Below, piece after piece: positions 17,008 to 24,451 of a DNA stretch of 43,435 nt. Each line of letters opens with the position of its first letter. Within the stretch, counting starts at the first letter, position 1. Location of the stretch: positions 1 through 43,435 of IMG/VR virus record IMGVR_UViG_3300042467_001553; one strand, written 5' to 3'. A model generated the notes under the pieces. The model was given only the letters and a program-made list of their open reading frames with translations. It had not been told where the DNA came from and did not search any database. Made by a program: the position numbers and the translations under genes. Source of the stretch: a virus.

Positions 17008-17559
17008 ATGATTAACCCAACAGGAAAAAAATTAGAGAAACTTTTATTTGGAATGTTTGACGACGCCATACAAGGTGTTGATACATATAACCATAATGGT
17101 AGTATGTGGTTGATCTTTACTGATGAAATGAAATGGGTTGTGGAATACACTAAAGAACAAACACTATGGTATAATTACTATTTCTTCAAAAACGAAATGG
17201 AAATGATAAACTTGGATTGTGTTGATAATAAAGACCTTATTCAAAAATGGTTTGAGTCAAGATTTTTGAATAAGAATGAGGTTAAAGAAACTGACAAATC
17301 TAATTCCAATTATCGTTTGTGTGTTAAAGACACCATTCAAAATGGTGTAAAAAACACCTGCTGGAATCGTGGAAGCAAAAACACCCGAGTTAAAGACACC
17401 ATTCAAAATGGGGTAAAAAACACCCGTGGATATGTAAAACAGATTGATTCGTTGGTTAAAGACACCATTCAAAATGGGGTAAAAAACACCCAAGCCCCTT
17501 ACCATTCGTTATATGAGTTAGTTAAAGACACCATTCAAAATGGGGTGAAAGAAAAATAG
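17008..17559 (+). CDS. Repeat-tailed protein A (TIQNGVK repeats)
   Basis: The first of three paralogues. Residues 1-95 form a domain shared with the genes at 28044 and 28735 (NPxGKKLEKLxFxxFD, then GSxWLIFT, WVVExT, TLWxNY, WFExRFL). The C-terminus is four copies of VKDTIQNGVKNT, each separated by exactly 10 unrelated residues; at DNA level these are 36-nt repeats and 30-nt spacers. The last repeat diverges and reaches the stop. The domain is unknown to me. The start ATG follows an A-rich leader. Confidence 0.72.
   Translation: MINPTGKKLEKLLFGMFDDAIQGVDTYNHNGSMWLIFTDEMKWVVEYTKEQTLWYNYYFFKNEMEMINLDCVDNKDLIQKWFESRFLNKNEVKETDKSNSNYRLCVKDTIQNGVKNTCWNRGSKNTRVKDTIQNGVKNTRGYVKQIDSLVKDTIQNGVKNTQAPYHSLYELVKDTIQNGVKEK
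17323..17556 (+). repeat. CRISPR-like array A, 36-nt repeats with 30-nt spacers
   Basis: Repeats lie at 17323-17358, 17389-17424, 17455-17490 and 17521-17556; spacers between them are each exactly 30 nt and unrelated to one another. The first three repeats differ at one base. Each holds an inverted repeat around CAA (ACACCATT / AATGGTGT in repeat 1). The array is in frame with the upstream gene and has no cas gene nearby, so it is not called a functional CRISPR locus. Confidence 0.8.
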
Positions 17560-17579
17560 ATTTACAAAAAAATTATTTA

Positions 17580-17587
17580 TATATTTG
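17580..17587 (+). promoter_or_regulatory. Promoter -7 box (TATATTTG)
   Basis: TATATTTG 8 nt before the ATG at 17595; no good TTTG lies at the expected upstream distance. Confidence 0.45.
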
Positions 17588-17594
17588 TGTTATT

Positions 17595-18008
17595 ATGAAG
17601 AAGATTTATTTAGACGATGTTAGAACGCCTGTTGATAAAGAATGGATTGTTGTTCGTTCTTACGATGAGTTCGTTGAAAAAATAAATGAGATTGGTTTGA
17701 ATAATATCCAACTCATTTCGTTAGATCACGATTTGGGTGATACCGCAATTGATGAGTGGAAAAGAAATGTTTATACAAACTACACAATTAATTACGATAA
17801 CATTACCGAAAAGACCGGTATGGATTGTGTTAAATGGTTGGTTAATGAATGGATGAATGGTAAACCTGTTGTTGATGTTGTGGTTCATTCACACAACGCA
17901 ATTGGAAGTGGTAATATGTGTGGTTATATCAACAACTACAGACACATCAATCGTTTAAAACAAAATTGCATTAGACTTGAGTGGGATTATACAATAGAAA
18001 AAATATAA
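17595..18008 (+). CDS. Cyclic-phosphate-processing receiver-domain (cPPR) protein
   Basis: The 137 residues match the receiver-like domain linked to processing of cyclic phosphate ends of RNA: N-terminal YLDDVRTP, RSYDEF, the acidic ISLDHDLGD, GMDCVKWLV, and C-terminal VHSHNAIGSGNMCGYINNYR. The Asp cluster corresponds to the receiver metal pocket. It lies two genes before an RNA ligase, fitting a role in RNA end healing. Confidence 0.77.
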   Translation: MKKIYLDDVRTPVDKEWIVVRSYDEFVEKINEIGLNNIQLISLDHDLGDTAIDEWKRNVYTNYTINYDNITEKTGMDCVKWLVNEWMNGKPVVDVVVHSHNAIGSGNMCGYINNYRHINRLKQNCIRLEWDYTIEKI

Positions 18009-18011
18009 GAA

Positions 18012-18536
18012 ATGGATTTAACTAAACTAACAATGGACGAACTTATTTCTTTAAGAAATAAAATTGAAGGACTTATTCATTCATATGAGGACGGTTATAT
18101 CTACATATGTTCTGTTCGTCAGTTCGGTAGTGTTTGGGAAGAAAGACCAACCAGTCTGTATTCATTAAGGGAATTGTGTGATTCTTATTACGGCGACAAT
18201 GGAATTGTTGATGTTTATACCAATAATCCAAATTTGGAATTTCCTGAAATGGAGTTTTATAATTATGGTGATGTTATGTATATCAATTCAGAATATGATT
18301 ACAGGGAGTGGATTAAACACACTAAGGCTAAAAATCTTATTGAAGATGTAACTGAACGACTTGATGAGTGGGACAAAAGTAAAGATAAACCATTTCAATA
18401 CCGACCATCTTCCAAACCAATATGGACAAGAGAAGATGTTAGTGAATGGATTAAAGAGTTTGAAAATACCAAGTGGGATTTTGTTGAACCAAGATCTATG
18501 AAGAAAGAATATTCTGAAGAAGATAGTGACGAATAA
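18012..18536 (+). CDS. Uncharacterised 174-aa acidic protein
   Basis: Lies 3 nt after the cPPR gene. It starts with a helix (LTMDELISLRNKIEGLIH), has a Tyr-rich strand region in the middle, and ends in an acidic tail. No domain recognised. Its position between two RNA-repair-type genes suggests, but does not show, a related job. Confidence 0.65.
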   Translation: MDLTKLTMDELISLRNKIEGLIHSYEDGYIYICSVRQFGSVWEERPTSLYSLRELCDSYYGDNGIVDVYTNNPNLEFPEMEFYNYGDVMYINSEYDYREWIKHTKAKNLIEDVTERLDEWDKSKDKPFQYRPSSKPIWTREDVSEWIKEFENTKWDFVEPRSMKKEYSEEDSDE

Positions 18537-18548
18537 AAAAAATATTAT

Positions 18549-18556
18549 TATTTTTG
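18549..18556 (+). promoter_or_regulatory. Promoter -7 box (TATTTTTG)
   Basis: TATTTTTG 5 nt before the RNA ligase ATG, in an AT-rich gap; the upstream box is not clear. Confidence 0.4.
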
Positions 18557-18560
18557 TAAA

Positions 18561-19688
18561 ATGGAAAATTTAAATAGTGTTGCATATGTAGGTAAAGTTG
18601 GTGTTCCAACTCAAATACCAGGTGCTGATAATATAGAACTTGTTACGGTTAATGGTTGGATGGCCATAACCAAAAAAGGTGAATATAAAGAAGGAGACTT
18701 GGTTGTTGTTGCAACTACTGACGCTGTAATACCACAAGAATTATCTGATAGTATGGGAGTAACTGGTTACCTTCGTAAAGGTCAACGAGTTAGAACCGTG
18801 AAACTTCGTGGAGTTTACTCTGAATGTTTAATAATACCAACTAAATACATACCCGGATATGGAGATCAATATTACGAGGGTATGGATATGATGGAAAGGT
18901 TGGGTATATTCAAATACGAACCTCCTGTTAAGATGGTTGAAATGAGTGTTGGTGGAAGAAAAATCAAATACTACCAAAATCCAAACTTCCATGTTTACTA
19001 TAAGTTTCCAAATCAAAAGAATGTGCCCGATATGTTCAATGAAGAGGACGAAGTGGTTATAACAAGAAAACTTCACGGAACTAATGCTCGTTATGCGATA
19101 GTTAGGAAGAAAAAACTTTCTTTGTGGGACCGAGTTAAAATATTCTTCGGTGATAAATGGAAGGCCTTTGATTACATCTATGGGTCTCATAATGTTGAGA
19201 AAGGATCTGACTCACAAGGGTTTTATTCTACAGATGTTTGGGATGAGGTTGCAAAAAAATACAATATCCGATCAAAACTTTGGAATCACCTAAAAGATAC
19301 TTACAATCCTGAAGATTTGGAACAGGGTTTTATTATATATGGTGAAATATATGGTGCTGGCATACAAAAAAACTATGACTATGGTTTATCTGATATAAAA
19401 TTTGCAGGATTTGATGTTGAGGTTGATGGAGAATACGAACCATATATGAGAGAAAAAACACACTTCGAGGTAATGGATTTACCACAAGTTGATGTGTTAT
19501 ATCATGGTAATTGGAATAAAGAAGAACAAGACAAATACGTCTTCAACAACTTTATTGAAGGATCTAAAGTTCCTCATGAAGGTGTTGTTGTAAAGTCAAT
19601 TACCGGTGATCGTCACAAAGTGGCAAAAGTTATCAATCCTGACTATTTGATCTACGGAGAAAAAAATAATGTTGGTGACTCCCATTAA
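18561..19688 (+). CDS. RNA ligase, DraRnl-like (KxHGTN)
   Basis: An ATP-dependent RNA ligase that seals 3'-OH/5'-phosphate ends through a lysyl-AMP intermediate. Residues 1-100 form an N-terminal OB-like domain (KRGxY/EGD pattern, VRTVKLRGVYSECLI). The nucleotidyltransferase part has motif I RKLHGTN with the nucleophile K170, motif III-like GEIYGAGIQ, motif IV GVVVKS near residue 345, and motif V (HKVAKV). The N-terminal OB domain and KxHGTN are features of the Deinococcus Rnl5 type. The stop lies inside the following terminator stem. Confidence 0.88.
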   Translation: MENLNSVAYVGKVGVPTQIPGADNIELVTVNGWMAITKKGEYKEGDLVVVATTDAVIPQELSDSMGVTGYLRKGQRVRTVKLRGVYSECLIIPTKYIPGYGDQYYEGMDMMERLGIFKYEPPVKMVEMSVGGRKIKYYQNPNFHVYYKFPNQKNVPDMFNEEDEVVITRKLHGTNARYAIVRKKKLSLWDRVKIFFGDKWKAFDYIYGSHNVEKGSDSQGFYSTDVWDEVAKKYNIRSKLWNHLKDTYNPEDLEQGFIIYGEIYGAGIQKNYDYGLSDIKFAGFDVEVDGEYEPYMREKTHFEVMDLPQVDVLYHGNWNKEEQDKYVFNNFIEGSKVPHEGVVVKSITGDRHKVAKVINPDYLIYGEKNNVGDSH

Positions 19689-19709
19689 CTTGATGGGATC
19701 ACCTTTTTT
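19674..19709 (+). terminator. Intrinsic terminator after RNA ligase
   Basis: The stem GGTGACTCCCAT / ATGGGATCACC has a short loop and is followed by six T. The last codons of the ligase lie within the 5' arm. Confidence 0.8.
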
Positions 19710-19737
19710 ACTTATCATTTAAAAAAACAAATAAATT

Positions 19738-20004
19738 ATGCCTTACTTAAGATTACATGTAGATATTGACGAGATCTACGACGACATGGATAGAAGTGAC
19801 AAAAGACAAATGGCCGAATGGTTATATGATGATGGGACATTGGGAAAACACCCCAATCCTGATATTAGAAGACTTATAAGGGGTGAAGAAGAAACACACG
19901 GAGAAGCAGAACTTCGAGACAATCTCACCAAACTATGGAACGGACATTTTAGACTTTCCAATGAAGACGAAGAAATTATTAAAAAAATTGCAAACAAATT
20001 GTGA
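19738..20004 (+). CDS. Uncharacterised 88-aa acidic protein
   Basis: Asp/Glu-rich and helical, with DIDEIYDDMDRSDKRQMAEWL near the start. Begins a new run of overlapping genes after the terminator; the stop overlaps the next ATG (TGATG). Confidence 0.62.
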   Translation: MPYLRLHVDIDEIYDDMDRSDKRQMAEWLYDDGTLGKHPNPDIRRLIRGEEETHGEAELRDNLTKLWNGHFRLSNEDEEIIKKIANKL

Positions 20005-20198
20005 TGGAAAATGAATATTTGGTTCGATTCGCAAATGAAAGTTATTATCAAACAAGATTAAAAATTGATTCATCCAAAGTTAAAGACCCTCTCGAATTAA
20101 GAGAAGAGGTATTTTTTACTATCGATGATGTAAGAATGTCGGTGAAAAAAGAAGATTGGAAAAAGATAATAAATAAAGAAGTTAAAAATAAAATATGA
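20004..20198 (+). CDS. Uncharacterised 64-aa protein
   Basis: The ATG at 20004 in the TGATG overlap is preferred to the GTG one codon earlier. Mixed alpha/beta, basic tail, no recognised domain. Its end overlaps the AAA+ gene by 4 nt. Confidence 0.58.
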   Translation: MENEYLVRFANESYYQTRLKIDSSKVKDPLELREEVFFTIDDVRMSVKKEDWKKIINKEVKNKI

Positions 20199-21202
20199 TG
20201 GATAAAGAATTTGAAAAACTAATTGAAGAATTAGACAACTTAGAAATTAATGAACCCATAAGTATTATGACTAAGTATTCAGATGAACCTTCATTTGATT
20301 ATAATCAAGAAGAATCTTCTATAAACACTAACTCGGCAACTCCAACATGTTGGGGAACATTACAAGACGAAGAATTTGTTCCTGCATTTAAGTCTGTAGA
20401 TAAAGTTCCTTCTGGTATTTATGAGATAGTATGGAATAGACAAGTATCTCAACACACAATAAAAAAACAACCTTTTAAAACAGATGAATTATATCAGTTA
20501 CCTTCTTACGAAATTCAAGACATCCTTAAAGACATCCAAAATTTTTGGGATCGTAGAGACAAATATAGAGAGTATAACTTTGTTCATAAGCGTGGGATTC
20601 TAATGTATGGTGAACCTGGTTGTGGTAAGTCAGGTATCATCCAATTAATATCAAAACAACTAATTGAAAACGACGGGATTATTCTAAACATTAAAGATCA
20701 TGACGATGTAGAATACTTTATTGACTTTATTGCGACTTTTAGAAAGATTGAACCAAATAGACCATTAATTGTATTATTGGAAGACATTGACTCAATCGCA
20801 GGGGAAAGTAATCACTCAACAAGTAAGTTGTTGAATATATTAGACGGTGTTAAACAGATCGAAGATGTTGTATATATTGCAACAACCAACTATCCTGAGA
20901 AACTACAAGAACGTATTACAAATCGACCATCTCGTTTTGATCGGAGATATAAAGTTGAACTTCCAAATGAAGAAATTAGAGAAGCATATATTCGTCACAA
21001 ATTAAAAGATGAGGATTTGAAAAATGTAAACGTCTCTGAGTGGGTAAAAAGAACTGAAGGAATGTCTCTTTCACACTTGAAGGAAGTCGTAATTTCAACT
21101 ATTGTTATGGGTAGAGAATTTGAAGAAGTTATGGATAATTTGGAAGGGTTGAAAAAAGCTCCAACAATTAAAGGATCAGGTAAAGTAGGTTTTGGGCGAT
21201 GA
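20195..21202 (+). CDS. AAA+ ATPase
   Basis: A cytosolic P-loop ATPase of 335 aa. Walker A GEPGCGKS has its lysine at about residue 145; Walker B is LIVLLEDID; sensor 1 is in ATTNYPE; and RPSRFDRRYKVELP carries the arginine-finger region. The C-terminal helical lid ends in a Gly/Lys-rich tail. Residues 1-110 are a distinct N-terminal domain. The motif spelling is closest to the BCS1/FtsH-type classic AAA clade. Substrate unknown. Confidence 0.88.
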   Translation: MMDKEFEKLIEELDNLEINEPISIMTKYSDEPSFDYNQEESSINTNSATPTCWGTLQDEEFVPAFKSVDKVPSGIYEIVWNRQVSQHTIKKQPFKTDELYQLPSYEIQDILKDIQNFWDRRDKYREYNFVHKRGILMYGEPGCGKSGIIQLISKQLIENDGIILNIKDHDDVEYFIDFIATFRKIEPNRPLIVLLEDIDSIAGESNHSTSKLLNILDGVKQIEDVVYIATTNYPEKLQERITNRPSRFDRRYKVELPNEEIREAYIRHKLKDEDLKNVNVSEWVKRTEGMSLSHLKEVVISTIVMGREFEEVMDNLEGLKKAPTIKGSGKVGFGR

Positions 21203-21351
21203 AAAGATTAATTTTGTATTCACCTTTAATCATTATGATGTTATTTAATGTTTTTGCAAGTTTATACTCCAAAAATTTAACATCTTTTTTAATATCAATA
21301 ATACTAATAGTATTTTTTTACTTTTTTTATACAAAAAACACAAACAAATGA
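21199..21351 (+). CDS. 50-aa membrane peptide
   Basis: Starts in the AAA+ stop (ATGA) and stops in the next start (ATGA). Two hydrophobic helices (about 3-22 and 28-44). Both couplings support it being a real gene. Confidence 0.55.
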   Translation: MKRLILYSPLIIMMLFNVFASLYSKNLTSFLISIILIVFFYFFYTKNTNK

Positions 21352-21527
21352 AAATAGAACACGACGGAGATATTTATGAAACGGTAATAACTAAACCAAT
21401 TTTGGAAGGTGATTACTATTACGATTGTATGACCCATGAAGTCAAAAAATGTAAAACCTACATTTGTTTTGATCCATGGTCACTAAAAATGGAAATAATA
21501 AAAGAACATGAAACTACAGATGAATAA
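21348..21527 (+). CDS. Uncharacterised 59-aa protein
   Basis: A soluble acidic protein with three Cys (DCMTHE, KCKTYIC), possibly binding metal. ATGA overlap upstream; its 3' end overlaps the lipoprotein gene. Confidence 0.55.
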   Translation: MKIEHDGDIYETVITKPILEGDYYYDCMTHEVKKCKTYICFDPWSLKMEIIKEHETTDE

Positions 21528-21738
21528 AAATCGAACCATTTATTTAACCATCAAATTAATTTTGATTATGGTTTATGTAACTCTAACAAGTTGTAAATCA
21601 AGTAAATCAGGATGTGATGCTTATGGAACAAACTACGAACTAAAAACCGATTCAACAATCGTTAAATTCCAACATTGTCATATTCCAAAGGAAAATTATT
21701 GTTATTACACAACCGATACAATTTATCTAAAAAAGTAA
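21520..21738 (+). CDS. Small lipoprotein (SCKSSKSGCDAYG)
   Basis: From the ATG at 21520 (another lies at 21508) a signal peptide ends in TLTSC, with the lipid Cys at residue 25. The following SSKSGCDAYG resembles a small lipoprotein motif I know from Bacteroidota chromosomes, so the gene may be host-derived. The mature part has only about 48 residues with further Cys and Tyr. It is the second lipoprotein in the window. Confidence 0.68.
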   Translation: MNKNRTIYLTIKLILIMVYVTLTSCKSSKSGCDAYGTNYELKTDSTIVKFQHCHIPKENYCYYTTDTIYLKK

Positions 21739-21769
21739 TACAAGACTTTTTTATCTCACTTTTAATGAT

Positions 21770-21777
21770 TACTTTTG
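21770..21777 (+). promoter_or_regulatory. Promoter -7 box (TACTTTTG)
   Basis: TACTTTTG 4 nt before the ATG of the kinase at 21782; the upstream element is poor. Confidence 0.4.
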
Positions 21778-21781
21778 TATC

Positions 21782-22174
21782 ATGGAAAAAATACTATACA
21801 TAATTAGAGGATGCCCAAATTCTGGCAAATCGACTTTGGCAAAACAATTGACGGCAAACGTATTCGAAGCCGATCATTATTTTTATGATAATGATGGTAA
21901 TTATAATTTTGTTCCTTCAGAAATAAAAGAGGCTCATAAAGAATGTCAAGAGTTTGTTAAACATGCGATGACATCGGGTATTAAAAAAATTGCGGTGTCC
22001 AATACCTTCACACAAGAGTGGGAAATGAAACCATACTTTGAACTTGCAAAAGAACATGGATATATGGTCTTCAGTATTATAGTAGAAAATCGTCACGGAA
22101 ATACCAACCAACACGGAGTTCCTGATGATAAAATAGAACAAATGAAAAATCGATTCCAAATTAAATTAGTATGA
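21782..22174 (+). CDS. P-loop kinase, polynucleotide-kinase-like (AAA_33)
   Basis: Walker A GCPNSGKST lies at residues 10-18, followed by an acidic EADHYF segment, as in the small P-loop kinases related to T4 Pnk and N4BP2. A TFTQEWEMKPYF region and a C-terminal KNRF segment fit the lid. At 130 aa it is a kinase domain alone, without a phosphatase. The next gene supplies a separate phosphoesterase, overlapping by 4 nt, suggesting a split RNA or DNA end-healing pair. Confidence 0.75.
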   Translation: MEKILYIIRGCPNSGKSTLAKQLTANVFEADHYFYDNDGNYNFVPSEIKEAHKECQEFVKHAMTSGIKKIAVSNTFTQEWEMKPYFELAKEHGYMVFSIIVENRHGNTNQHGVPDDKIEQMKNRFQIKLV

Positions 22175-22824
22175 AGTTTGATGATATATTAGTAACAGGT
22201 AAAGTTTGGGTTACCTCAGATATTCACTACAGCCACAAAAATATTTGTCGAGGTGTAACAAATTGGAGAACTCAAGACGGACAAATCCCAATCAATTCTA
22301 CGAGGGATTTTCAAACAATAGACGAAATGAATGACGTGTTGGTAAATAACATCAATTCAAAAGTCGGACAAGATGATACATTAATAATGTTGGGAGATAT
22401 TGTTTTTGGTGGATTTGAAAATGTTAGGAAGTTTTTAGATCGTTTAGTTTGTGAAAATATTCATCTTGTTTTAGGAAATCACGATCACCACATACGAAAC
22501 AATCGAGAAAATATTCGAGAAAGTTTCAGTAGTGTATCTGATTACTTACAAGTTAAAATCTACGGACAAAACTTTGTGATGTGTCACTATCCCTTCTCAA
22601 GTTGGAACGAATTAAATAAAGGATCAATTCACTTACACGGACACGTTCATTTGTCTAATAAAGATAAGTGGGGTCGAGGTAAACGACTTGATGTTGGTGT
22701 TGATGGAAATAATTATCACCCATATAGTTTAAGTGAGATTGTGCATATGATGGATCGAAGATCAATTAGTTCTGAATTAGATGTTGATCACCATTTGGAT
22801 GATTTAGTTGGAGTTGTTGGATAA
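22171..22824 (+). CDS. Calcineurin-like metallophosphoesterase
   Basis: Has the full two-metal phosphoesterase set: TSDIHYSHKN (DxH), LGDIVFGG (GD), LVLGNHDHH (GNHD), and a late LHGHVHLS (GHxH), in 217 aa. It could remove phosphates from nucleic acid ends or nucleotides. It is coupled by ATGA to the kinase. Confidence 0.87.
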   Translation: MKFDDILVTGKVWVTSDIHYSHKNICRGVTNWRTQDGQIPINSTRDFQTIDEMNDVLVNNINSKVGQDDTLIMLGDIVFGGFENVRKFLDRLVCENIHLVLGNHDHHIRNNRENIRESFSSVSDYLQVKIYGQNFVMCHYPFSSWNELNKGSIHLHGHVHLSNKDKWGRGKRLDVGVDGNNYHPYSLSEIVHMMDRRSISSELDVDHHLDDLVGVVG

Positions 22825-22840
22825 TTTTTTTTTCAAAAAG

Positions 22841-22871
22841 TTTGGTGAATTAATTTTTATCACTATCTTTG
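22841..22871 (+). promoter_or_regulatory. Strong Bacteroidota-type promoter
   Basis: TTTG (22841-22844), 19-nt spacer, TATCTTTG (22864-22871), close to consensus; 29-nt leader to the gene at 22901. Confidence 0.78.
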
Positions 22872-22900
22872 TAGTGTAATCATTTAAACACACCATCACT

Positions 22901-23629
22901 ATGTCAACTTTAACTCTCGTCCAAAATTATCAAGGTTCTAACTCTTTCGTCCTTAAAATGAAAGATGTAATTTCTAAATATGGCAAACTAACTGTAAGTC
23001 AAGCGGCTACTGTTGAAAAGATCTTAAATGCTCCTGTTGAAGCAAAACAGGTTGAGTTGACTGAGGACATGAAAAAAATTCAAGCCTACACTGGTGAGAA
23101 TTCTTTCGTGAAAGATATCCAGTCTAAACTTGAGAAATATGGTAAGTTGTCTGATAAACAAGTGTCAGCGGCTTTGAACCAAATTCAAAAAGAGGAAAAT
23201 AAAGCGGCTACCAAGAAAATGAATATCCCCGCTGAGGGAGATACAATTCAAGTTGGTCGAAAAATCGGTCAACAAATGAAAGAGACTTATGGTCTTCAGT
23301 TTAATCCTACAATTTTGGATATCACTAAAGTTTTAGGAATTTCACCTAAAGCCGTTAAGTTCGCAGGTAAGATGACTGTGAAGAGAGCAAAAGTTTGTGT
23401 GTGTTGTGCAAAGACTTTGACTGACGAGTTTTCAATGTTGACTACGATGGGTAAGACATGTGCTAAACACATGGGTGTTGAATACATCAAAGACAAGAGT
23501 CAGGCGGATCGTTTCCGTGAGGACTACCTAAAACGAGTAGAAGAGATCGGTGTGATGGAATTTTGGGTTCCTAAGTCACAACTTAAGAACTGGGAAGGTG
23601 ACACCAACTTCTTACTTGAAATTTTATAA
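22901..23629 (+). CDS. Protein with two NSF...KYGKL repeats and a Cys-rich segment
   Basis: The 242 residues include two tandem repeats (about 10-43 and 48-81: GxNSFVxxxxxxxxKYGKLxxxQ). A later segment has the cysteines of KVCVCCAKTL and MGKTCAKHMG, probably a zinc site. Its own strong promoter and terminator, and codons more GC-rich than in neighbouring genes, suggest high expression. I have seen similar proteins in large phages but know no function. Confidence 0.72.
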   Translation: MSTLTLVQNYQGSNSFVLKMKDVISKYGKLTVSQAATVEKILNAPVEAKQVELTEDMKKIQAYTGENSFVKDIQSKLEKYGKLSDKQVSAALNQIQKEENKAATKKMNIPAEGDTIQVGRKIGQQMKETYGLQFNPTILDITKVLGISPKAVKFAGKMTVKRAKVCVCCAKTLTDEFSMLTTMGKTCAKHMGVEYIKDKSQADRFREDYLKRVEEIGVMEFWVPKSQLKNWEGDTNFLLEIL

Positions 23630-23634
23630 TTAAA

Positions 23635-23660
23635 TCCCCACTTTAATGTGGGGTTTTATA
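23635..23660 (+). terminator. Intrinsic terminator
   Basis: The stem CCCCAC / GTGGGG with loop TTTAAT is followed by TTTTAT. It closes the monocistronic unit at 22901-23629. Confidence 0.75.
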
Positions 23661-23670
23661 TTTATATCAT

Positions 23671-24189
23671 ATGAAAAGACTAATAGAAAGAGTTATTAAA
23701 CAATATTTGTTTGAAATCAGAAAATTCCCAAAACAAAAAGGAACTAAGGTTTACAATGATATGATGTATAAAATAATATCAACATATCATCAATGGTTTG
23801 ATAGACATGGTGACAATACTTATGATGAGAATTATGATTTGTTTTTTGAAAAAAATCTCTCAGATGATGGTTACAGAGTTGGTGTTCCTGATGAAATATT
23901 GGTTCCTATAATACAGAATAAAATAGAAAAAATTATTGAGAGTTTTAAAATTCACAATCCATGTAATAAAAGAATTATTTTTACTAAAGTAAGAAACGAT
24001 AATCAAGATGAAGAATATTTTGATTTTGTTGAATTTGTGATTCAAAAAGATGATAATGAGTTAAAAATTATAAGTTCGGCATTTTCGGAGGACGGTAACT
24101 TTTTATATTTTGGAGTAAAACCAAGAAGTAAAAAAGAAAATTTAAAAGAAAATTCATGTAAAAGTGGTGAAATAGTTGTGCAGTTGTAA
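23671..24189 (+). CDS. Uncharacterised 172-aa protein
   Basis: Starts with a basic amphipathic helix (MKRLIERVIKQYLFE), then a mixed alpha/beta body with many Asp/Glu. No domain recognised. It could be a cargo-type protein like those with related short N-terminal helices, but this is a guess. Confidence 0.62.
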   Translation: MKRLIERVIKQYLFEIRKFPKQKGTKVYNDMMYKIISTYHQWFDRHGDNTYDENYDLFFEKNLSDDGYRVGVPDEILVPIIQNKIEKIIESFKIHNPCNKRIIFTKVRNDNQDEEYFDFVEFVIQKDDNELKIISSAFSEDGNFLYFGVKPRSKKENLKENSCKSGEIVVQL

Positions 24190-24205
24190 AAAATCACTAT
24201 CTTTG
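24175..24205 (+). promoter_or_regulatory. Promoter for a non-coding transcript
   Basis: TATCTTTG at 24198-24205 with GTTG 19 nt upstream (24175-24178). No gene begins for about 245 nt, so it probably drives the structured RNA that follows. Confidence 0.62.
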
Positions 24206-24428
24206 TTTAAGAATTGATTGTTATTGGTTCAATCATTAAAAAATACCAATCGTAGGGTGTCTGGCGTAATCCGACACAGGTTGAAAATCCCACCCCTAGG
24301 TAAAATTATCCCCATCTTAATGGTGGGGATTTTATTTTAAGAGACCCCATCCTTAGTGGTGGGCTTTTAGGACCGTTATCCGTTAGGGTAACAATTAAAA
24401 GGGGGAATTCGCTACTCCCCCTTTTTTT
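24206..24428 (+). ncRNA. Candidate structured non-coding RNA
   Basis: About 220 nt without a usable frame, between a promoter and a terminator, holding at least five hairpins. TGATTG/CAATCA lies at 24215-24235. A branched stem TAGGG(T)G / CACCCCTA encloses GTGTC/GACAC at 24253-24298. ATCCCCAT / ATGGTGGGGAT lies at 24308-24330, a CCCA/TGGG hairpin at about 24345-24363, and GTTATCC/GGGTAAC at 24375-24392. G+C is concentrated in the stems, unlike the AT-rich surroundings. No tRNA, tmRNA or riboswitch that I know fits. It might instead be a long leader of the gene at 24452. Confidence 0.6.
24399..24428 (+). terminator. Strong intrinsic terminator
   Basis: GGGGGA / TCCCCC with a 9-nt loop and seven T. 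It ends the structured RNA 24 nt before the next gene. Confidence 0.85.
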
Positions 24429-24451
24429 ATTTAACAAAGTATTTATCTTAT

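Noticed and set aside
17257-17505. Minus-strand open frame across array A
   Set aside because: It is the mirror image of the repeats: a 66-nt period keeps any stop-free frame open on both strands. The plus frame has the conserved N-terminal domain.
24206-24398. tRNA, tmRNA or riboswitch
   Set aside because: No cloverleaf, CCA end, tag frame or known aptamer core could be recognised; it is left as an unassigned structured RNA.
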